Source: Phocaeicola_A sp045647865
GTDB taxonomy: Bacteria > Bacteroidota > Bacteroidia > Bacteroidales > Bacteroidaceae
Length of the DNA stretch: 64,000 nucleotides
Direction of reading: 5' to 3'
Assembly: GCA_045647865.1 (NCBI GenBank)
Contig: JAZRMW010000063.1
Span: 208,293-272,292 of the forward strand
Below are positions 59,606 through 64,000 of the stretch, one piece after another. The translations under genes and the position numbers were made by a program. Positions within the stretch are counted from its first letter, which is position 1. Each line of letters begins with the position of its first letter. The notes below the pieces were generated by a model. The model was not told the origin of the DNA and made no database searches. It was given only the letters and a program-made list of their open reading frames with translations.

Positions 59606-60775
59606 GTGACAACGAACGTGCACGACACCGAAAATCCCCCTGTGGAATCCAGCCTCGAAGCATTGGGAAGCGAGTCGCAGACCACGTGGTTCATCATGAC
59701 CACGCCCGACCCGCAAGCCATCGAATCGCTGCTGCTTCAGGAGAATATCCGGCGCGAAGCGTGCCATAGTTCCCCTATCCAGTATTTTGTCCCCTACAGC
59801 TTCCTCAAGCGACGGATTGCCGATACCAATCCCGAGGACAATGCCGAAGAGGGGCACTATTTCAACCCCAAGAACCGGGCCGATGTAGCAGCCAACAACG
59901 AGCTGCGTGCCGCCCTCAAGCGCTACATCTTCATCAAGGCAGTGCCCCACGAACTGGAATCCCTGCTCAATACCCCTGAGTTCAAGGACGACTATCGTTC
60001 CCTCTGGTACTACCGCAACCGCGACAAGCAGCGCGTCACCGTCTCCGCCGATGTCATGGAGCGTTTCATCGATGCCTGCTGCGACAAGCGTATTCAGTTC
60101 GAAGTCTGGCCGACCATTGAGAACATCGAGGAGAACGACGAGGTGGTACTCAACATCACCCAGTTCAAAGGCTACAAGGCCCGTGTCCTCGAAGTGCAAA
60201 CCTCCCGTCAGGGCGAAGTCAGCCTCACCGTCGGCTTCCACCTCTTCCAGGGAGCCATGCTCCTCAAGTTGCCCCACCTGCGCATGCAGGATCTCCTTTT
60301 CGAGAGCAAGAGCGCCACTGCCGCCACCCGCGAGGCCAACCGCTACAAGTTCGTTGAGGACACCCAGCGCCGTCTCTTCACCATTCTGGAGCACCGCCAC
60401 CGCCCCAAGCAGTCGCCCGCTTCCCGACAGAAGGATGCCGCCACTCTGGAGCTCATCAACACCTACCGCTACCGATTCTTCGTCAGTCCCGTCATGCGGC
60501 GCAAGTTCCATGCACTCATGCTCCTCTGCGCCCACCTCCGTGGCGACACGGCCGACTGCCACACACTGGCCACACAGGTACGTACCGACATCGAAGAGAT
60601 CAACACTCAGCCCGATGGCAAAAGCGCCATCGACCTCCGTGCCTTCCTACAGGCCATCCTCTTCATCACCACGGGCGACCAGCAGAGCCGCACCGCCGCC
60701 CTCGCCTACCTCACCGCCCATCCCAAACCGACGGAGACACATCGGAAACTCATGGAGGAGCTGGGAGAGGGATAA
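59606..60775 (+). CDS. NusG/UpxY-like antitermination-type protein, enlarged
   Basis: The frame starts at a GTG (59606) with no better ATG. The 389-residue protein opens like a NusG N-terminal domain (TTWFIMTTPDPQAIESLLLQ, then YFVPYSFLKRR and LKRYIFIKAVPHELESLL). A KOW-like stretch follows (ENDEVVLNITQFKGYKARVL, about residues 178-197), then an unknown helical domain of about 190 residues. UpxY factors of Bacteroides, which let RNA polymerase read through capsule-operon leaders, are about half this size. Here no capsule operon follows within the window. The leader of about 230 nt is long. The codon use is GC-rich compared with most neighbours. Confidence 0.65.
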   Translation: MTTNVHDTENPPVESSLEALGSESQTTWFIMTTPDPQAIESLLLQENIRREACHSSPIQYFVPYSFLKRRIADTNPEDNAEEGHYFNPKNRADVAANNELRAALKRYIFIKAVPHELESLLNTPEFKDDYRSLWYYRNRDKQRVTVSADVMERFIDACCDKRIQFEVWPTIENIEENDEVVLNITQFKGYKARVLEVQTSRQGEVSLTVGFHLFQGAMLLKLPHLRMQDLLFESKSATAATREANRYKFVEDTQRRLFTILEHRHRPKQSPASRQKDAATLELINTYRYRFFVSPVMRRKFHALMLLCAHLRGDTADCHTLATQVRTDIEEINTQPDGKSAIDLRAFLQAILFITTGDQQSRTAALAYLTAHPKPTETHRKLMEELGEG

Positions 60776-60860
60776 TTTTTAAGGAGGGCAGGAGTTTTTT
60801 AAGGAGGGCAGGAGTTTTTAGGAGTGTAGGAGATTATTCTTTAAAAGAGTGCAGGAGGGC

Positions 60861-60936
60861 AGATTTTTTTAGGAGTGTAGGAGTGCAGGAGTGACGCTTC
60901 GCTTAGGAGTGTAGACGATAGTTTCGACTATGATGC
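60861..60936. repeat. Left arm of a 76-bp inverted repeat flanking nagB
   Basis: Reverse complement of 62399-62475 with one substitution and one indel. It contains AGGAGTGTAGGAGTGCAGGA and GTGACGCTTCGC. Related shorter copies lie at about 62781-62826 and 63757-63800. Variants of AGGAGGGCAGGAG fill 60780-60860. Confidence 0.75.
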
Positions 60937-60941
60937 ACACC

Positions 60942-61014
60942 GTAGGGGCGGGGTCTGCCCGCCCGAAAACACAGAGCATATACATTCATTAGGGCAGGCA
61001 GCCCCTGCCCCTAC
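60942..61014. repeat. GC-rich inverted repeat
   Basis: GTAGGGGC-type arm (60942-60964) and GGGCAGGC...CCCCTAC arm (60992-61014), an intergenic repeat type common in Bacteroides. Confidence 0.6.
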
Positions 61015-61043
61015 AGCGAACCAATACCCCGCAGGGCCAACAC

Positions 61044-61265
61044 CCCGCATGGGCCAACACGCCGCATGGCCCCCGGCATTTAGCGGAGAAGCGTTCAAAA
61101 ATCGTATGTTTTTTCGTTAAGAACGAGGTCTCGTTCAAACGGAGCCTTAGCGAATTAATATCCCGCATGGGCAAACGCGCCGGATGGTCCCCGACCTTAG
61201 GCGAAATGGCGTTAAGCGAGGAGATGCAAAATCCGTTAAGAACGAGGTTCCGTTCAAACGAAGCC
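61044..61265. repeat. Two tandem copies of a ~104-bp repeat
   Basis: Copy 1 61044-61146 and copy 2 61162-61265. Shared blocks are CCCGCATGGGC at the start and CGTTAAGAACGAGGT with CGTTCAAACG at the end. The frame on the minus strand through it is not protein-like. Confidence 0.6.
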
Positions 61266-61381
61266 AAAGCGGAGTGCGTTTAAGCTCGTTTAGGATTTTG
61301 TATCGACGAGTAGCCATTTCGGTGTAGTCGGTGGTTCTTCTTTTTTGTTATCTTTTTGCTTCTTTCCACAAAGAAGAAAAA

Positions 61382-61475
61382 AGTAATCAGTAATCAGTAA
61401 TCATAATTAGTTCGATCGCAGCTCTCATCAGCTTCGCATTCATAATTCATAATTCATAATTCATAATTCATAAAT
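61382..61475 (+). repeat. Two heptamer repeat tracts before nagB
   Basis: AGTAATC x3 (61382-61402), and CATAATT x4 plus CATAAAT (61441-61475). The second tract ends 4 bp before the nagB start codon, so its length could affect translation or promoter spacing. No standard promoter is visible. Confidence 0.65.
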
Positions 61476-61479
61476 AACT

Positions 61480-62289
61480 ATGCGAGTTGTAATTTTAGAT
61501 GACTACGCCCTCGTATCACGTTGGGCAGCCAATTACGTAGTAGAGAAAATCAACCAGAAGAACCCCACCGCCGCCAACCCCTTCGTGTTGGGTTGTCCCA
61601 CCGGCTCTTCTCCACTCGGCATGTACAAGGAACTCATCCGCTTGAACAAAGAGGGTAAGGTATCCTTCAAGCACGTCATCACCTTCAACATGGACGAGTA
61701 TGTCGGCCTCCCCGAGGAGCACCCCGAGAGCTACCACTCCTTCATGTGGAACAACTTCTTCAACCATATCGATATCGACCCCGAGAATGTCCATATCCTC
61801 AACGGCAATGCTCCCGACCTCCTGGCCGAGTGTGCCCGCTACGAGCGTATGATTGAAGCCGCCGGCGGCATCGACCTCTTTATGGGTGGCATCGGTCCCG
61901 ACGGCCACATCGCCTTCAACGAACCCGGCTCTTCCCTTTCCAGCAAGACCCGTATCAAGACCCTCACCACCGACACCATCATTGCCAACAGCCGTTTCTT
62001 CGACAACGACATCACTCAGGTGCCCAAGCAGGCCCTCACCGTCGGTGTCGGCACCGTCATGGCAGCCAAGGAGGTGATGATTATCTGCAACGGCCACGGC
62101 AAGGCCCGTGCCCTGAAGCACGCCATCGAGGAGAGCATCAACCACATGTGGACCGTCAGCATGCTCCAGACCCATCCCCACGGCATCATCGTCTGCGACG
62201 AGCCCGCCTGTGCCGAAATCAAAGTCGGCACATACCGCTACTTCAAGGACAAGGAGCGCATCGAAGGACTTGCAGAGCAGTATTTGTAA
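61480..62289 (+). CDS. nagB: Glucosamine-6-phosphate deaminase
   Basis: The 269-residue protein has LGCPTGSSPLGMYKELIRLN, FNMDEYVGLPEEHPESYH (catalytic Asp) and the active-site block GIGPDGHIAFNEPGSS (Asp and His). Length matches NagB. It converts glucosamine-6-phosphate to fructose-6-phosphate and ammonia, the last step of amino-sugar use. No nagA is adjacent. The gene is rich in C-ending codons compared with most others here. It sits between two 76-bp inverted repeats, and a heptamer tract lies directly before its start. Confidence 0.96.
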   Translation: MRVVILDDYALVSRWAANYVVEKINQKNPTAANPFVLGCPTGSSPLGMYKELIRLNKEGKVSFKHVITFNMDEYVGLPEEHPESYHSFMWNNFFNHIDIDPENVHILNGNAPDLLAECARYERMIEAAGGIDLFMGGIGPDGHIAFNEPGSSLSSKTRIKTLTTDTIIANSRFFDNDITQVPKQALTVGVGTVMAAKEVMIICNGHGKARALKHAIEESINHMWTVSMLQTHPHGIIVCDEPACAEIKVGTYRYFKDKERIEGLAEQYL

Positions 62290-62398
62290 TAAGTTTTTTA
62301 AGGAGTGTAGCTTTTAAAAGGAGTTCAGGAGTTCAGAAGTTCAAGAGTACAGATGAATGTGATGCTTGCATGGGGCTCCGTTCCCGCCCACTGTAGGG

Positions 62399-62475
62399 GC
62401 ATCATAGTCGAAACTATTGTCTACACTCCTAAGCGAAGCGTCACTCCTGCACTCCTACACTCCTAAAAAAAATCT
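62399..62475. repeat. Right arm of the inverted repeat flanking nagB
   Basis: Partner of 60861-60936; see that entry. The arms are about 1.46 kb apart and enclose nagB. Confidence 0.75.
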
Positions 62476-62497
62476 CCTGCACTCCTAAAAATACCAA

Positions 62498-62553
62498 GGA
62501 CCTTTGGGCGGTCTCCCAATTTTATGCAACTTTTTTGGGAGCCCCCATTGGTC
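62498..62553. repeat. Imperfect hairpin
   Basis: GGACCTTTGGGCGGTCTCCCAA pairs imperfectly with TTGGGAGCCCCCATTGGTCC across about 15 nt. Confidence 0.5.
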
Positions 62554-62590
62554 CCTTTCCCTCCGCATTTGCGCAGCAACTCATTCGTAC

Positions 62591-62664
62591 AATCCGTGCA
62601 ATCCGTGTTCAATAAAAGAAAACCTCCGCGTCTCTGCGCCTCTGCGTTCTAAACACCACGAATC
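62591..62664 (+). repeat. Partial copy of the TA-flanking repeat
   Basis: ATCCGTGTTCAATAAAAG followed by the CTCTGCG blocks, repeated in 62657-62921 and 63639-63860. Confidence 0.6.
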
Positions 62665-62921
62665 TCACGAATCTCACTAATGCCAGCAAACATTCGTGTA
62701 ATCCGTGCAATCCGTGTTTCAATAAAAGAAAACCTCTGCGTCTCCGCGTCTCTGCGTTCTAAATAAATGCAAGCAGCACATTCGTCTACACTACTAAGCG
62801 TAGCGTCACTCCTACACTCCTAAAAAGACTCATAGCTTGTAGCTAGTAATTCCTCCCCTCCTAAAAGAATCATAAAAACTTTGAAAAGTTTGGAGAAGTA
62901 AAGAAAAATACGTTTCTTTGC
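62657..62921 (+). repeat. Direct repeat before the PIN toxin-antitoxin pair (copy 1)
   Basis: About 265 bp, closely matching 63639-63860. Shared blocks include CACGAATCTCAC, AATCCGTG, TAAATGCAAGCAGCACATTC, CTAAGCGTAGCGTCACTCCT and CTTTGAAAAGTTTGGAGA. It ends in CTTTGC just upstream of the antitoxin gene, so it may hold the promoter. Confidence 0.75.
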
Positions 62922-62945
62922 AATAGAAATTAAACAGTAGATGTT

Positions 62946-63182
62946 ATGGCAGCATTAGATTTACAAATAGAAGTTCCGAATATGGGAGTGTCTGAGATTG
63001 AGGAACTGAAGCATAAATTGATGGCTTATGCCAAGCAACTCATTTCTTTGTCTCAATCCCAATCCCAATCTACAGTGGCCAAGAAACGGTATAGGCACGA
63101 AGCTTTGGCAGGGATTTTTGCTTCTCAGGAAGACGAAAACACCCTGCGAGACGCATACATCAATGAAAAATATGGATTATGA
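62946..63182 (+). CDS. Antitoxin-like protein of a PIN toxin-antitoxin pair
   Basis: This 78-residue protein is helical and charged (VPNMGVSEIEELKHKLMAYA, then a Ser/Gln stretch and RYRHEALAGIF). The end, TLRDAYINEKYGL, is typical of small Bacteroidetes antitoxins that precede PIN toxins. Its stop overlaps the toxin start as ATGA, so translation is coupled. It would bind and block the toxin and probably repress its own promoter. Confidence 0.7.
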   Translation: MAALDLQIEVPNMGVSEIEELKHKLMAYAKQLISLSQSQSQSTVAKKRYRHEALAGIFASQEDENTLRDAYINEKYGL

Positions 63183-63628
63183 GACTGTTTATAGACACCA
63201 ATATTTTCGTTGAATACTTTGAAAGGCGTGCAGAGTTTGATAGCGTACAAATTCTTTTCAACGCATTGGAAGAAGGTGTCCATTACGGATATATTTCAGT
63301 TGGCTCTTTTTATACATTGGCCTATATAGTCGATCAGGGATTCAAACGGAAAGGCTATGATAAAAATTCCCGTTTGAAGTTTGTTCGTCATGTACTGTTG
63401 GAAGTGCTGAATCTTGTAACAGTCATAGAGGTAAATAATGAAGAACTTCGAAAGGGTATTTGTGATGAATCTTTTACAGACTTAGAAGACAGTTTTCAGC
63501 ATCAAACAGCCCTATTCGGTCAGTGTGAAGCAATTGTCACCCTCAACATAAAAGATTTCAAAGGTGTGGATACTAATCAGATAAACGTATATACTCCAAA
63601 GCAATTTATTGATTTTATACAAAATTAA
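63179..63628 (+). CDS. PIN-domain toxin (VapC-like)
   Basis: The 149-residue protein has the PIN-domain acidic set: Asp in MRLFIDTNIFVEYFERR, Asp/Glu in FTDLEDSFQHQTAL and the final IVTLNIKDFKGV block. VapC-type PIN toxins cut RNA, often initiator tRNA or rRNA. It follows its antitoxin with a 4-base overlap. The pair is flanked by direct repeats and lies in a repeat-rich region, which fits a mobile or duplicated module. Confidence 0.82.
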   Translation: MRLFIDTNIFVEYFERRAEFDSVQILFNALEEGVHYGYISVGSFYTLAYIVDQGFKRKGYDKNSRLKFVRHVLLEVLNLVTVIEVNNEELRKGICDESFTDLEDSFQHQTALFGQCEAIVTLNIKDFKGVDTNQINVYTPKQFIDFIQN

Positions 63629-63638
63629 ATCTCGCAGG

Positions 63639-63860
63639 CACGAATCTCACGAATGCCAGCAATAATTCGTGCTATCCGTGCTATCCGTGTTCAATAAAAG
63701 AAAACCTCTGCGTCTCCTCGTCTCTGCGTTCTAAATAAATGCAAGCAGCACATTCGTCTACACTTCTAAGCGTAGCGTCACTCCTACACTCCTCCCCTCC
63801 TAAAAGAATAATAAAAACTTTGAAAAGTTTGGAGACGTGAAGAAATATGCATTACTTTGC
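63639..63860 (+). repeat. Direct repeat after the PIN pair (copy 2), before a second antitoxin-like gene
   Basis: Matches 62657-62921 except for an internal deletion of about 35 bp. It ends in ACTTTGC about 40 bp before the next start codon, the same position relative to a gene as copy 1. Confidence 0.75.
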
Positions 63861-63898
63861 AGCGAAAAAGATTTATTAATCATTCAATTATAAGAAAA

Positions 63899-64000
63899 AT
63901 GGCAAAACCGATAGCACCAACTCCCCCTTTGAAGGGACAGGCAGCTGTTGATTTCGTGGAAGAAATCAATAAAAATAAGAAAGCGTCTGCCGCCGAGAAA
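63899..64000 (+). CDS. Antitoxin-like small protein (cut by window edge)
   Basis: The ATG at 63899 opens MAKPIAPTPPLKGQAAVDFV, continues EEINKNKKASAAEK and runs off the right edge (34 residues seen). The pattern PIAPTPxLKGxxAxxF is that of short antitoxins found in many bacteria. It stands behind the second copy of the direct repeat just as the first antitoxin stands behind copy 1, so a second toxin-antitoxin pair is expected beyond the window. Confidence 0.55.
   Translation, partial: MAKPIAPTPPLKGQAAVDFVEEINKNKKASAAEK

Noticed and set aside
59387..60562. 391-aa open frame on the minus strand
   Set aside because: It overlaps the NusG-like gene, has repetitive Val/Gly/Glu composition without domains, and is a shadow of GC-rich coding sequence on the plus strand.
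60989..61267. 92-aa frame on the minus strand
   Set aside because: It reads through two copies of a 104-bp repeat; Cys/Arg/Gly-rich artefact.
61516..62181. 221-aa open frame on the minus strand
   Set aside because: Shadow of nagB.

Overview
The window looks like chromosome of a gut Bacteroidales species, most likely Bacteroides or Phocaeicola. The evidence is the many promoters of the Bacteroidetes type (-7 TAnnTTTG, sometimes with TTTG 19-21 bp upstream), a fused SecDF, RNase H with a viroplasmin-like N-terminus, BspA-type leucine-rich repeats, hybrid-two-component-like carbohydrate regulators, glycine-lipid synthesis genes and an L-galactose pathway like the one described in Bacteroides vulgatus. 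No database search was run; names come from motifs and architecture.

Layout. 1-3.6 kb: a secreted-protein pair (fasciclin-like, translationally coupled), an AAA ATPase behind a palindromic operator, and a secreted protein of unknown function. 4-9.7 kb: a GLUG-repeat surface lipoprotein and a large GH27 enzyme. 10.8-13.4 kb: a compact accessory cassette (unknown protein, DUF5675-like protein, micro-protein, HU-like protein, two-helix membrane protein, smalltalk-like peptide). 13.5-20.6 kb: a GH78 rhamnosidase divergent from a propeller/AraC regulator that has lost its kinase ATPase and receiver domains. 20.6-24.6 kb: ion channel, RNase H, argS, HU. 24.9-27.7 kb: two rhomboids and an EEP-family protein. 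27.8-38.7 kb: secDF, porin, gyrB, MerR/GyrI regulator, GH10 xylanase, rpsT and tRNA-Glu. 38.7-46.4 kb: a long intergenic region with a repeat array and a folded leader RNA, then an operon of cohesin-like, leucine-rich-repeat and dockerin proteins plus a 44-aa peptide. 46.4-53.8 kb: recO, glycine-lipid genes, dinB, a Pif1-like helicase and a NUDIX protein. 53.8-56.8 kb: the three L-galactose enzymes. 56.9-64 kb: dnaK, a NusG/UpxY-like protein, nagB and a PIN toxin-antitoxin pair, in a region crowded with repeats; a second antitoxin-like gene runs off the end.

How it fits together. GH27, GH78, GH10, the GLUG lipoprotein and the AraC-type regulator indicate plant polysaccharide use, although no SusC/SusD pair is present. 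The L-galactose genes would suit an organism that degrades pectin. Most other genes are housekeeping.

The most unusual signals are non-coding. Five intergenic sites (10446-10570, 30881-30966, 39169-39289, 47216-47313, 59113-59276) carry short motifs, often palindromic, repeated every 22 or 23 bp; the motif differs at each site while the spacing is kept. Separately, several intergenic sites carry degenerate 7-bp tandem repeats. Other points to check are the apparent frameshift in the smalltalk-like gene, the leader RNA at 39.6-39.8 kb, the sigma-54-like element upstream of dnaK, and the long repeats flanking nagB and the toxin-antitoxin pair.
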